A stretch of DNA of 64,000 bases. Source: Streptomyces sp. NBC_00582. Its GTDB lineage: Bacteria; Actinomycetota; Actinomycetes; Streptomycetales; Streptomycetaceae. The notes beneath the pieces were generated by a model, which searched no databases, was not told the origin of the DNA, and worked only from the letters and a program-made list of their open reading frames with translations. Below, one piece after another: positions 48,613 through 57,702 of this stretch (position 1 is its first letter; each line of letters starts with the position of its first letter). A program made the position numbers and the translations under genes. The DNA lies in the NCBI RefSeq assembly GCF_036345155.1, contig NZ_CP107772.1:6696001-6760000 (forward strand), given 5' to 3'.

Positions 48613-49134
48613 TCAGAAGGTGTTCACCTCCACCCGTGGCGGACCGTCGTGCCAGGTGCAGAAGACCGACACCCGGTCCGCGCCCGAGGCGAAGTCCACC
48701 CGGATCCAGGACTCCGTCTTCCACACCTGCACCGACCAGCCGGCGGCCGGGGTGGCGGACACGAGGGTCGCGTAGGTCTCGGCGAGGTCGAGGACGACCC
48801 GGCCGCCGTCGGTGTCGTAGCTCTTGACCGTCCCGGAGACGGTGCTCTTCGCGGCCGCCGGGGTGCTGGGCGGGCCGCTGCTCCGGGCCGGGGACGCCGA
48901 AGGGGGCGTCGGGGAAGCACTGGGCGAGGTGGACGGGCTGGTGCCGGCGGAGGGGGAGGGCGGCGGGCCGGACTGCCGGGGGGTGGAGGTCACCTCGCTC
49001 ACCGTCAGGGGCAGGGCGCGCGGAGGGTCGTAGGCCGTGCCCGCCATCACCGTGTGGACGCCCCACCACGACAGTGTGACCGCCGCGCCCGTGGCGAGCG
49101 TCCAGGCCAGTACGTGTACGAGTCCGCTCCGCAT
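48613..49134 (-). CDS. membrane-anchored exported protein of unknown function
   Basis: 173 aa from ATG 49134. One N-terminal transmembrane helix (VHVLAWTLATGAAVTLSWWGVH), then a Pro/Ser/Thr-rich stalk (residues 52-95, SPSTSPSASPTPPSASP), then a compact C-terminal domain (TVSGTVKSYDTDGGRVVLDLAETYATLVSATPAAGWSVQVW...RVSVFCTWHDGPP). No family recognised. The ribosome site is weak, so the start is uncertain. It is divergent from the two-component system, with 122 bases between, and could be its target or sensor accessory. Confidence 0.6.
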   Translation of the reverse strand: MRSGLVHVLAWTLATGAAVTLSWWGVHTVMAGTAYDPPRALPLTVSEVTSTPRQSGPPPSPSAGTSPSTSPSASPTPPSASPARSSGPPSTPAAAKSTVSGTVKSYDTDGGRVVLDLAETYATLVSATPAAGWSVQVWKTESWIRVDFASGADRVSVFCTWHDGPPRVEVNTF

Positions 49135-49256
49135 AGCGGGCCATCTTGCCGCACCCTTCGCACGGGTGTCGCACGGACGGGCCATCGGTTGTCCACAGGC
49201 GGTGAGTTGTCCACAGGCTCCGGCCGGGTCCATGGGCATGGCGTACGGTGCGGCGC

Positions 49257-49964
49257 ATGGCACGTGTGCTCGTGGTCGAGGACGACCAGTTCGTACGCTC
49301 GGCGCTCATCCGGCATCTCACCGACGCCTCGCACCTGGTGCGCAGCGTCGGTACCGCGCTGGAGGCGCTGCGCGAGGTCGCCCATTTCCGCTTCGACGTG
49401 GTGATCCTGGACCTCGGACTGCCCGATCTGGACGGCTCCGAGGCCCTGAAGATGCTGCGCGGCATCACCGATGTGCCGGTCATCATCGCCACCGCGCGCG
49501 ACGACGAGACGGAGATCGTCCGGCTGCTGAACGCGGGCGCGGACGACTATCTGACCAAGCCGTTCTCGGTGGAGCATCTGTCGGCGCGGATGGCGGCGGT
49601 CCTGCGCCGGGCCCGCTCCGGCGCAGGGGAGCCCCCGCCCTCCAGCGTGCTGCGGGTGGGCGGCCTCAGCGTCGATCCACTGCGCCGCCAGGCGGAGTTG
49701 GACGGTGTACGCCTCGACCTCACCCGCCGTGAGTTCGACCTGCTCGCCTTCCTGGCCGGCCGGCCGGGGGTCGTCGTCCCGCGCCGGGAACTGCTCGCCG
49801 AGGTGTGGCAGCAGTCCTACGGCGACGACCAGACGATCGACGTCCATCTCTCCTGGCTGCGGCGGAAGTTGGGGGAGACGGCGGCCAGCCCGCGCTATCT
49901 GCACACCCTGCGCGGTGTCGGCGTGAAGCTCGAACCACCGGGGGAAGGGGGGCTGGTGCGATGA
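49257..49964 (+). CDS. OmpR/PhoB-family response regulator
   Basis: 235 aa. The receiver domain has the acidic pocket E8-D9-D10, phosphoacceptor Asp52 in ILDLGLPDLDG and Lys in DDYLTKPFS. The C-terminal winged helix has LTRREFDLLAFLAGRPGVVVPRRELLAEVW and RYLHTLRGVGVKL. ATG 49257 is not preceded by a ribosome site; TACGGT 14 bases upstream could be a -10, so a leaderless mRNA is possible. The stop overlaps the histidine kinase start (ATGA). Confidence 0.9.
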   Translation: MARVLVVEDDQFVRSALIRHLTDASHLVRSVGTALEALREVAHFRFDVVILDLGLPDLDGSEALKMLRGITDVPVIIATARDDETEIVRLLNAGADDYLTKPFSVEHLSARMAAVLRRARSGAGEPPPSSVLRVGGLSVDPLRRQAELDGVRLDLTRREFDLLAFLAGRPGVVVPRRELLAEVWQQSYGDDQTIDVHLSWLRRKLGETAASPRYLHTLRGVGVKLEPPGEGGLVR

Positions 49965-51331
49965 GATGGGCACTGGTCAAGGTCTGTCTGGCGGTCACCA
50001 CGATGGTCGTGGTCGCCTTCGCCGTCCCCCTCGGACTCGTCGTCAAGGAGATGGCCCGTGACCGCGCCTTCTCCAACGCCGAGCGGGAGGCCGCCGTGGT
50101 GGTCCCCGCGCTGTCCATCACCACCGACCGCGAGGAACTGGAGCGGGTGGTCGTCTCGGCCGGGTCCGACGACGGGATGGCCGTGCACCTGCCGGCCGGC
50201 GACGGCCGACGGGCCGTGGACCTCGGCCGGCAGCGGGCCGCCGACGGGGACATCGCCGCCGTACGGAGGCTGGGCCGCGCCTCGACCGCCGAGGTGCCGG
50301 GCGGCTCCGTACTGCTCCAGCCGGTCGCACTGGGCCTCGGGACCGTGGTCGTCGAGGTCTACGTCCCGGAGTCCGAGGTCACCAACGGTGTCGGCACGGC
50401 GTGGGCGGTGCTGGCCGGGGTCGGTGTCGCGCTGGTCCTCGGCTCGGTCGCGGTCGCCGACCGGCTCGGTGTACGCATGGTGCGGCCGGCCAGGCGACTG
50501 GTGGAGGGCGCGCAGGAACTGGGGGAGGGGAAGCTGGGCGCGAGGGTCCCGGAGGAAGGCCCGAACGAACTGCGGCGGGCGGCCGTCGCCTTCAACTCGA
50601 TGGCCGATCAGGTGGTGCAACTCCTGGCGAACGAAAGGGAGTTGGCGGCCGACCTGTCCCACCGTCTGCGCACCCCGCTGACCGTGCTCCGGCTGAACGC
50701 GGCCTCCCTCGGCGACTCCCCGGCCGCCGAGCAGACCCGTACGGCGGTCGCCCAGCTCGAGCGCGAGGTGGACACGATCATCCGTACGGCCCGGGAGGCC
50801 AAACCGCAGACGGCGGCGCCCGGCGCGGGGGCCGGGTGCGACGCGGCGGAGGTGGTCCGGGAGCGGATGGCCTTCTGGTCGGCGCTCGCGGAGGACGAGG
50901 GCCGCAAGGTCCGCACCGCCGGGGTCGACCGTCCGGTCCGCATACCCGTGGCCCGCGCCGACCTGGCCGCCGCCCTGGACGCCCTCCTCGGCAACGTCTT
51001 CCGGCACACCCCGGAGGGCACCGCCTTCGCGGTCGACGTCCACACCGGCGAGGACGCGGTGATCGTCCTCGTCTCGGACGCGGGCCCGGGCATCCCCGAC
51101 CCCGTGACGGCGATGGCCCGCGGCCGCGGCTCGGGCACCACCGGCTCCACCGGCCTGGGCCTGGACATCGTCCGCCGCCTCGCCGAGTCCACCGGGGGCG
51201 ACGTCCGCATCGGCCGCTCGGTCCTGGGCGGCACGGAAGTCCGTGTCTGGCTCCAACTGAACGACCACGAGCCGATCCGCAGGGGCCACCGCGGAGCCGT
51301 ACGCAAGCGGAGACGGGCGGCGGCCAGGTGA
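49961..51331 (+). CDS. sensor histidine kinase
   Basis: 456 aa. A helix at residues 6-28 and one near 148-170 flank a sensor domain of about 115 residues. A HAMP domain and the H-box ADLSHRLRTPLTVL (His234) follow. The N-box is LDALLGNVFRHTPEG, the G1-box DAGPGIPD, and the G2 region GSTGLGLDIVRRLAES. H-box, N-box and G-boxes look functional. It phosphorylates the overlapping response regulator. Its gene ends 165 bases before the chitinase. The usual chitinase sensor pair ChiS/ChiR is, from memory, of a different regulator class. Confidence 0.88.
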   Translation: MRWALVKVCLAVTTMVVVAFAVPLGLVVKEMARDRAFSNAEREAAVVVPALSITTDREELERVVVSAGSDDGMAVHLPAGDGRRAVDLGRQRAADGDIAAVRRLGRASTAEVPGGSVLLQPVALGLGTVVVEVYVPESEVTNGVGTAWAVLAGVGVALVLGSVAVADRLGVRMVRPARRLVEGAQELGEGKLGARVPEEGPNELRRAAVAFNSMADQVVQLLANERELAADLSHRLRTPLTVLRLNAASLGDSPAAEQTRTAVAQLEREVDTIIRTAREAKPQTAAPGAGAGCDAAEVVRERMAFWSALAEDEGRKVRTAGVDRPVRIPVARADLAAALDALLGNVFRHTPEGTAFAVDVHTGEDAVIVLVSDAGPGIPDPVTAMARGRGSGTTGSTGLGLDIVRRLAESTGGDVRIGRSVLGGTEVRVWLQLNDHEPIRRGHRGAVRKRRRAAAR

Positions 51332-51349
51332 GGCCTGCGGACAGGCGAA

Positions 51350-51363
51350 TTGGTCTCGACCTT
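51350..51363 (+). promoter_or_regulatory. DasR-like site before the chitinase
   Basis: TTGGTCTCGACCTT keeps the TGGTCT..GACC arms of the DasR element, with one central mismatch to TGGTCTAGACCA. It lies 134 bases before the chitinase start and 19 bases after the kinase stop. Compare the site before the LPMO gene at 22119. Confidence 0.5.
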
Positions 51364-51496
51364 TAATCGGCTCCGATGGGTGGCTTAAGCGCACCCTAAG
51401 ATCCTTCGCCGCCGCCCCTATCAGGCACTTTGCCCGGTTTGGGCTCGCTAGCGTGCTGCCGCATCTCACCCCACGAGCAGTGAAGGCAGGCACGGC

Positions 51497-52969
51497 ATGA
51501 GCAGTCACCGGCGCACGGGCAGCGGTAGGAACCAGGTGATCGGCGGGGTGGTCGCCGCGGCGGTGGTGGGCGGTGGGGCCGTGTTCGTGGCCGGTACCGC
51601 GCAGGCGGCCGGGGTCGGGGCCGCGTACACCAGGACCAGTGACTGGTCGACGGGGTACACCGCGCAATACGTCGTCACCAACAACACCGGTGGGGTGAAG
51701 GCGGACTGGAAGCTGGAGTTCGACCTGCCGGCGGGGGCGAGGCTCGGCTCGCTCTGGAACGCCGAGTCGACGGTCGGCGGGCGGCACGTCACCGTGACCC
51801 CGCCGAAGTGGGACACCGACGGGCTGGCCGTCGGGGAGTCCGTCACCGTCGGGTTCGTGGTCAACGGGACGGGAGATCCGGTCGGTTGCCGGGTGGACGG
51901 GGCCGCGTGCTCGGCGGACCAGGGCGCCACACCCGAGCCGAGCGGACGGCCGACGGGGAGCGCGACCCCCACCGGGACACCCGCCTCGACGCCCACCACC
52001 GCGGCACCCACGCAGACCCCCACGTCCCCCGCCCCGTCCCCGAGCGCGAGTACCGGTACCGGCTCCGGCACCGCCTCCTCCGCCCCCTTCGCCCCGTACG
52101 TCGACACCTCGCTCTACCCCGCCTTCGACCTCCTCGCGCACGTCTCCGCGACCGGGGTGAAGGACTACAACCTCGCCTTCGTGACCGACGGCGGCGGCTG
52201 TACGCCGAAATGGGGCGGGGTGACCGACCTCGGGAGCGACGGCGTGGCGGCGCAGATCGGCGCGCTCCGGGCGAAGGGCGGGGACGTACGGGTCTCCTTC
52301 GGCGGGGCGAGCGGCTCCGAGCTGGCCACGACGTGCTCCTCGGCGGACGCGCTGGCGGCGGCGTACGGGAAGGTCGTGGACGCCTACCGGCTCACCAAGG
52401 TCGACTTCGACGTGGAGGGGGGCGCGCTGCCGAACACGGCGGCCAACACCCGGCGCGCGCAGGCGATCGCGAAGCTCCAGCGGCAGCACCCGGGACTCGA
52501 CGTCTCCTTCACCCTCCCGGTGATGCCGGAGGGCCTGACCCAGGACGGCGTGACTTTGCTCTCGGACGCCAAGGCAAATGGTGTGAAAGTCGACACTGTG
52601 AATGTCATGGCGATGGACTACGGTCCGGCGTACAGCGGTGACATGGGCACCTATGCCGAGCAGGCCGCCACCGCTACCCAGGCACAGGTCAAGAGCGTGT
52701 TCGGGCTGAGCGACAGCGCGGCGTGGAAGGCGGTCGCGGTGACCCCCATGATCGGGGTGAACGACGTCGCGTCGGAGGTCTTCACGGTCGAGGACGCCAC
52801 CCGGCTCGTCGCCTTCGCGAAGTCGAAGGGGATCGCGTGGCTGTCGATGTGGTCGGCGACGCGGGACAGGCAGTGCCCGGGCGGGGCCAAGGGGCAGGCG
52901 GACGCGACCTGCAGCTCGGTCGTCCAGGGCGACGCGGCGTTCTCGAAGGCCTTCGCCACCCTCAAATGA
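51497..52969 (+). CDS. secreted GH18 chitinase with N-terminal CBM2-like domain
   Basis: 490 aa. The signal peptide covers residues 1-37 (ends TAQAAG). A CBM2/cellulose-binding-like beta sandwich follows (GVGAAYTRTSDWSTGYTAQYVVTNNTGG..., residues 39-130), then a Thr/Pro/Ser linker (150-195) and a GH18 barrel with catalytic Asp303-x-Asp305-x-Glu307 in KVDFDVEGG. Strands VRVSFGGASG and VNVMAMDYG are typical. It hydrolyses chitin with retention through substrate assistance. It would release oligomers from chitin loosened by the LPMO at 22179. Confidence 0.9.
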   Translation: MSSHRRTGSGRNQVIGGVVAAAVVGGGAVFVAGTAQAAGVGAAYTRTSDWSTGYTAQYVVTNNTGGVKADWKLEFDLPAGARLGSLWNAESTVGGRHVTVTPPKWDTDGLAVGESVTVGFVVNGTGDPVGCRVDGAACSADQGATPEPSGRPTGSATPTGTPASTPTTAAPTQTPTSPAPSPSASTGTGSGTASSAPFAPYVDTSLYPAFDLLAHVSATGVKDYNLAFVTDGGGCTPKWGGVTDLGSDGVAAQIGALRAKGGDVRVSFGGASGSELATTCSSADALAAAYGKVVDAYRLTKVDFDVEGGALPNTAANTRRAQAIAKLQRQHPGLDVSFTLPVMPEGLTQDGVTLLSDAKANGVKVDTVNVMAMDYGPAYSGDMGTYAEQAATATQAQVKSVFGLSDSAAWKAVAVTPMIGVNDVASEVFTVEDATRLVAFAKSKGIAWLSMWSATRDRQCPGGAKGQADATCSSVVQGDAAFSKAFATLK

Positions 52970-53000
52970 TCATGAAGGTGACAGGAGGGTGATCAAGGTG

Positions 53001-53066
53001 TGTCGATTACGTTTCGACAAATGAAGGCGGCGGCTCTTGACGCATGACCGGACATACGGCTGTTAT
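53001..53066 (+). promoter_or_regulatory. operator and promoter of the galactoside operon
   Basis: TGTCGA-n7-TCGACA (53001-53019) is a perfect inverted repeat containing ACGTTTCGA, reminiscent of LacI-family sites. TTGACG (53037-53042) and TGTTAT (53061-53066) with an 18-base spacer form a plausible promoter just after it. No regulator gene is adjacent. Confidence 0.5.
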
Positions 53067-53166
53067 TGCGCCACCCGGTGTTCGGTCAAGTTGATTTCTG
53101 GTCGATTAAGACCGGAAAGATTCAGTCAGACCCCCATGACCGAACCTTGCTGTCAGGAGCCGCTTC

Positions 53167-54483
53167 ATGCACGACCTCTCCCCTTCCGGCCGCCTCCACC
53201 TCCCCTCCCCGAGTCGCCGCACCCTGCTGCGCGGCATAGGCGGCGCGGCCGTCCTCGGCGCCGGCATACCGCTGCTGTCCGCCTGTGGAGGCGGCAGCAC
53301 CTCCTCCGACCCGAAGACGGTCAGCCTCGGCTCCAACGCGTCGGACGCGGTGCCGAAGAAGGCCTTCGCCGAGATCTACGCGGCCTTCAAGAAGCAGTCC
53401 GGGATCGCGGTCGACGTGAACACCAAGGACCACAACACGTTCCAGGAGCAGATCAACACCTACCTCCAGGGCACCCCGGACGACGTGTTCAACTGGTTCG
53501 CCGGCTACCGCATGCAGTTCTTCGCGGCCAAGGGCCTGGCCACGTCCATCGACGACGTGTGGGCGAAGATCGGGGACAACTTCCCCGACGCGATGAAGAA
53601 GCTCAGCAAGGGCGCGGACGGCAAGTACTACTTCGTGCCGCTGTACACGTACCCCTGGGCGCTCTTCTACCGCAAGAGTGTCTTCCAGCAGCACGGCTAC
53701 ACCGTCCCCACCACCTGGGACGAGCTGATCACCCTGTGCAAGCAGATGAAGAAGGACGGGCTCACCCCGATCGCCTTCGGTGACAAGGACGCCTGGCCGG
53801 CGATGGGCACCTTCGACCAGATCAACTTCCGGCTCAACGGCTACGACTTCCACGTCGAGCTGATGGCGGGCAGGGCCTCCTGGACCGACGCCAAGGTCAA
53901 GGCCGCCTTCGACCACTGGGCCGAGCTGCTGCCGTACCACCAGGAGGGCTCGCTGGGCCGTACCTGGCAGGACGCCGCCCAGACGCTGGTGTCGAAGAAG
54001 GCCGGCATGTACCTCCTCGGCTCCTTCGTCGCCCAGCAGTTCACCGACAAGGCGGACCTGGACGACCTCGACTTCTTCGCCTTCCCGGAGATCAACTCGG
54101 AGTTCGGCCAGGACACCGTCGAGGCCCCCACCGACGGCTTCATGGTCTCCAAGGCCCCGAAGAACAAGGAGGGCGTCACCAAGCTCCTCGAGTACCTCGG
54201 CACCCCCGAGGCCGAGCAGATCTACCTCAAGGCCGACTCCAGCGTCGTCGCCGCCTCCTCCAAGGCCGACACCTCCTCGTACACCGCCCTGCAGAAGAAG
54301 GCGTACGAGATGATCTCGGGCGCGAAGAGCCTGACGCAGTTCATGGACCGCGACAGCCGCCCCGACTTCACCTCCACGGTCATGCAGCCCGCGCTGCAGA
54401 AGTTCGTCCGCGACCCGAAGGGGATCGACAGCCTGCTCACCTCGATCGAGCGGCAGAAGAAGACGATCTTCGCTTCCAACTGA
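53167..54483 (+). CDS. sugar ABC transporter binding lipoprotein (galactoside)
   Basis: 438-aa family-1 solute-binding protein. The Tat-like SRRTLLRG leads to the lipobox LLSAC. The mature part has the expected SBP1 features (FNWFAGYRMQFFAAKG, YYFVPLYTYPWALFYRKSVF, TWDELITLCKQMKKDGLTPIAFGDKD, PTDGFMVSK). It delivers an oligosaccharide to the two downstream permeases. The operon also encodes alpha- and beta-galactosidases, so a raffinose-, melibiose- or galactan-type oligosaccharide is the inferred ligand. No ATPase is encoded; the shared MsiK-type ATPase elsewhere probably serves. Confidence 0.85.
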   Translation: MHDLSPSGRLHLPSPSRRTLLRGIGGAAVLGAGIPLLSACGGGSTSSDPKTVSLGSNASDAVPKKAFAEIYAAFKKQSGIAVDVNTKDHNTFQEQINTYLQGTPDDVFNWFAGYRMQFFAAKGLATSIDDVWAKIGDNFPDAMKKLSKGADGKYYFVPLYTYPWALFYRKSVFQQHGYTVPTTWDELITLCKQMKKDGLTPIAFGDKDAWPAMGTFDQINFRLNGYDFHVELMAGRASWTDAKVKAAFDHWAELLPYHQEGSLGRTWQDAAQTLVSKKAGMYLLGSFVAQQFTDKADLDDLDFFAFPEINSEFGQDTVEAPTDGFMVSKAPKNKEGVTKLLEYLGTPEAEQIYLKADSSVVAASSKADTSSYTALQKKAYEMISGAKSLTQFMDRDSRPDFTSTVMQPALQKFVRDPKGIDSLLTSIERQKKTIFASN

Positions 54484-54503
54484 GAGCGCGACGCCCGTAC
54501 CCC

Positions 54504-55481
54504 ATGAGCACCGACACCACCACGAAGTCCCCGCAGGCGGCCGCCCGGCCGCCTCGGGGCGCGTCCTCGAAGAAGCGGGTTCCGCAGGGCCACCGCCGTC
54601 TGCTGACCCGCCGCGACCGGCTCACCCTCGGCCTCATGGCCGGGGTGCCGACGATCCTGCACGTGACCCTCGTCTGGGTCACCGCCCTCGCCTCCATCGC
54701 CCTGGCCTTCACCACCTGGGACGGCATCGGCTTCGACTCCATCAAGTGGGTGGGACTGGACAACTTCAAGGAGCTGTTCACCAACAACCCGCAGTTCTGG
54801 CCCGCCGTCCAGCACAACGTCATCTGGTTCGTCGTGCTGATCCTGATCCCGACCCCGCTCGGGCTCTTCCTCGCGGTCCAGCTCGACAAGAACATCCGCT
54901 TCAGCCGCGTCTACCAGACCGCCTACTTCCTCCCGGTCGTGGTCTCCCTCGCGGTCACCGGATTCGTCTGGCAGCTCGTCTACAACCCCGACACCGGCCT
55001 GATCAACAGCATCATCGGCGCCAACAAACCCGGCCACTACATCGACTGGATCGGCGACCCGCACCTCAACCTGTGGGCCATCCTCGTCGCCGCCTGCTGG
55101 CGCCACACCGGCTACATGATGATCCTCTACCTGGCCGGCCTCAAGGGCGTCGACCCCTCCCTGCGCGAGGCCTCCTCCCTGGACGGCGCCAACGAGTGGC
55201 AGACGTTCAAGAACGTCGTCTTCCCCACCCTGCGCCCCACCAACACCGTCGTCCTGGTCGTCACGATCATCGAGGCACTGCGCGCCTTCGACCTCGTCTT
55301 CGTCTTCAACAAGGGCGCCCAGGGCACCGAACTGCTCTCGATCCTGGTCACCAACAACATCATCGGCGAGTCCAGCCGCATCGGATACGGCTCAGCCATC
55401 GCCGTCGTCCTGCTGGTCATCTCCCTCGCCGTGATCATCCCGTATCTCATCTCCACCTTCCGCAAGGAGCGGAGCGCATGA
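54504..55481 (+). CDS. sugar ABC transporter permease 1 (MalF type)
   Basis: 325 aa with about six helices. The EAA motif reads EASSLDGANEWQTFKNVVFPTL and docks the ATPase. The N-terminus is basic and Pro/Ala-rich. ATG 54504 is 20 bases after the binding-protein stop. Its stop overlaps the next permease (ATGA). Confidence 0.85.
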   Translation: MSTDTTTKSPQAAARPPRGASSKKRVPQGHRRLLTRRDRLTLGLMAGVPTILHVTLVWVTALASIALAFTTWDGIGFDSIKWVGLDNFKELFTNNPQFWPAVQHNVIWFVVLILIPTPLGLFLAVQLDKNIRFSRVYQTAYFLPVVVSLAVTGFVWQLVYNPDTGLINSIIGANKPGHYIDWIGDPHLNLWAILVAACWRHTGYMMILYLAGLKGVDPSLREASSLDGANEWQTFKNVVFPTLRPTNTVVLVVTIIEALRAFDLVFVFNKGAQGTELLSILVTNNIIGESSRIGYGSAIAVVLLVISLAVIIPYLISTFRKERSA

Positions 55482-56365
55482 GCACCCCCGCCCTGCCCCT
55501 GAAGCAGCGCACCCCCGTGCGCCCCGCCCGGATCCTGCTGCACACCTTCCTCATCGTCACGTCCCTGGCCTGGCTCGCGCCGCTGCTGTGGGCACTGTTC
55601 GCGGCACTGCGGCCGTACTCCGAGACCAGCGAGAAGGGCTACGTCTCCTGGCCCGACAAACTGAGCCTGGACAACTTCACCAACGCCTTCACCCAGTCCG
55701 ACATGACGCACTACTTCGGGAACACGCTGCTCATCGCGGTCCCCGCGGTGCTGCTGACCCTGTTCCTGTCGTCCTGCGTGGCGTTCTACGTCAGCCGCTT
55801 CGACTTCCGGGTCAACCTCTTCCTGCTCCTGGTCTTCACCGCGGGCAACCTCCTGCCGCAGCAGGTCATCATCACCCCCCTGTACCGGCTCTACCTGCTC
55901 GTGGACCTGCCCGGCATCACCATGAGCGGCAAGCTGTACGACTCCGCACTCGGCCTGGTCCTCATCCACGTCGCCTTCCAGTCCGGCTTCTGCGCCTTCG
56001 TGCTCAGCAACTACATGCGCTCCCTGCCCCACGAGCTCACCGAGGCCGCCCTCGTCGACGGCGCCTCCGTATGGCGCCTGTACTGGCAGATCGTGCTCCC
56101 GCTGTGCAAACCGGCCATGGCCGCCCTCGCCACCCTGCTGTCCATCTGGATCTACAACGACTTCTTCTGGGCGATCGTGCTGATCTCCACCGGTGAGAAC
56201 ATGCCGATCACCTCGGCCCTGAACAACCTCTCCGGCCAGTACTTCACCGACCCCAACCTGGTCGCCGCAGGCGCCCTGCTCACCGCGATCCCCACCCTGA
56301 TCGTGTACTTCGCGCTCCAGCGGCAGTTCGTCAGCGGACTGACCCTCGGCGCCAACAAGGGCTGA
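55478..56365 (+). CDS. sugar ABC transporter permease 2 (MalG type)
   Basis: 295-aa MalG-type permease with the EAA motif EAALVDGASVWRLYWQIVLPL and about six helices. AAGGAG lies before ATG 55478. It pairs with the upstream permease to form the channel for the inferred galactoside. Confidence 0.85.
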   Translation: MSTPALPLKQRTPVRPARILLHTFLIVTSLAWLAPLLWALFAALRPYSETSEKGYVSWPDKLSLDNFTNAFTQSDMTHYFGNTLLIAVPAVLLTLFLSSCVAFYVSRFDFRVNLFLLLVFTAGNLLPQQVIITPLYRLYLLVDLPGITMSGKLYDSALGLVLIHVAFQSGFCAFVLSNYMRSLPHELTEAALVDGASVWRLYWQIVLPLCKPAMAALATLLSIWIYNDFFWAIVLISTGENMPITSALNNLSGQYFTDPNLVAAGALLTAIPTLIVYFALQRQFVSGLTLGANKG

Positions 56366-56391
56366 GGCCCTTTCTTCCGAAAGAGACCCCC

Positions 56392-57702
56392 GTGCACCAC
56401 CCCTTCACCCCGGTGGCCTCCGTCCCCGTGGACCCGCGGCGCGCCCGTGTCCACGAGGAGGGCTGGCAGTCCTGGAGCCCGAGCGGCGCCTACGCCCTCG
56501 ACGCACTCCCGCACCGCCCGGCGAACGACAACTGGGCAACCGTCTGCTACCGCCCCGGGGTCACCGTCCCCGCGGGGGTCTTCCAGGGCGAGGGCCTCCT
56601 CGCGCTCGACCCCGGCGACGGCTCACCCGTCCGGCTGTGGGCCGCGCCGGACCCGGTCCACGAGGTGCCCTCCCTCCGTCTCACGCCGGCCGGACCGGTC
56701 GCGGAGGTCAGCGCCGACGGGCCGGTGAAGGAGTTCACGGGCACGGACGTCCCCTCGCTGCTCGCCGAGTGGGCGTCCGGCCTGGGCGTCCCCGCGCCCC
56801 GCCCGGCGCCCACCGTCTGGTGCTCCTGGTACGAGTACTTCACGGACGTCACCGAGGACGACATCCACGAGAACCTGCGTGCGATGGACACCCTCGACCT
56901 GCCCGTCGACGTCGTCCAGATCGACGACGGCTACCAGAAGGCGCTCGGCGACTGGCTCACCCTCTCCGGCCGCTTCCGCTCCCGCCGCGGGATCGCGGAG
57001 GCCATCCGGGCCCGGGGCCGGCGCGCCGGCATCTGGACCGCGCCCTTCCTCGTCGACCCGAGCAGCGCGCTCGCCGCCGGGCACCCCGACTGGCTGGTCC
57101 GCTCCACCGACGGCGGCTTCGCGCACGCCGGGCGCAACTGGGGCCACGACCTGTACGTCCTCGACACCACCCACCCCGGGGCGGCGGCGTACCTGACGGA
57201 CGTGTTCCGCACCCTGCGCGCCGAGGGCTACGACTACTTCAAGGTCGACTTCCTGTACGCGGGCGCCCTGGACGGCGTACGGCACACCGCCGTGGACCCG
57301 CTCACCGCGTACCGGGACGGGATCGCGCTGATCCGTGCCGCGATCGGCCCGCAGGCGTACCTGCTGGGCTGCGGCGCGCCGATCCTGCCGTCGATCGGCC
57401 TGTTCGACGCGATGCGGGTCAGCCCGGACACGGCACCGCACCGCGCTCCCGAGGCCGGTGACTTCAGCCAGCCCGGGCAGGACGCGGCCGAGTTCACCGG
57501 CGCCGCCCGGCAGTGGCAGCACGGCCGGTTGTGGATCAACGACCCGGACTGCCTGATGGCCCGTCCGGCGGTGGAGACGCGCGAGCGCTGGGCCGCGCAC
57601 GTGGAGGCGACGGGTGGCCTGATGGCCTCCAGCGACCGTCTGCTCTCCCTGGATCCGTGGGGCGTGGACACCACGCGCCGGCTGCTGTCGGGAGGCGAGT
57701 GA
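56392..57702 (+). CDS. alpha-galactosidase, GH36 (short form)
   Basis: 436-aa melibiase-type hydrolase. WCSWYEYFTDVTEDDI and VVQIDDGYQ begin the barrel, nucleophile Asp286 is in FKVDFLY, and the acid/base Asp346 is in RVSPDTAP. It is much shorter than the roughly 700-residue bacterial GH36 enzymes because the N-terminal beta domain is reduced. It has no signal peptide and therefore acts on imported sugars in the cytoplasm. GTG 56392 starts 26 bases after the permease. Its TGA overlaps the beta-galactosidase ATG (TGATG). Confidence 0.85.
   Translation: MHHPFTPVASVPVDPRRARVHEEGWQSWSPSGAYALDALPHRPANDNWATVCYRPGVTVPAGVFQGEGLLALDPGDGSPVRLWAAPDPVHEVPSLRLTPAGPVAEVSADGPVKEFTGTDVPSLLAEWASGLGVPAPRPAPTVWCSWYEYFTDVTEDDIHENLRAMDTLDLPVDVVQIDDGYQKALGDWLTLSGRFRSRRGIAEAIRARGRRAGIWTAPFLVDPSSALAAGHPDWLVRSTDGGFAHAGRNWGHDLYVLDTTHPGAAAYLTDVFRTLRAEGYDYFKVDFLYAGALDGVRHTAVDPLTAYRDGIALIRAAIGPQAYLLGCGAPILPSIGLFDAMRVSPDTAPHRAPEAGDFSQPGQDAAEFTGAARQWQHGRLWINDPDCLMARPAVETRERWAAHVEATGGLMASSDRLLSLDPWGVDTTRRLLSGGE

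Noticed and set aside
49895..52489. 864-codon minus-strand frame
   Set aside because: Antisense to the histidine kinase and chitinase; no domain, biased composition.
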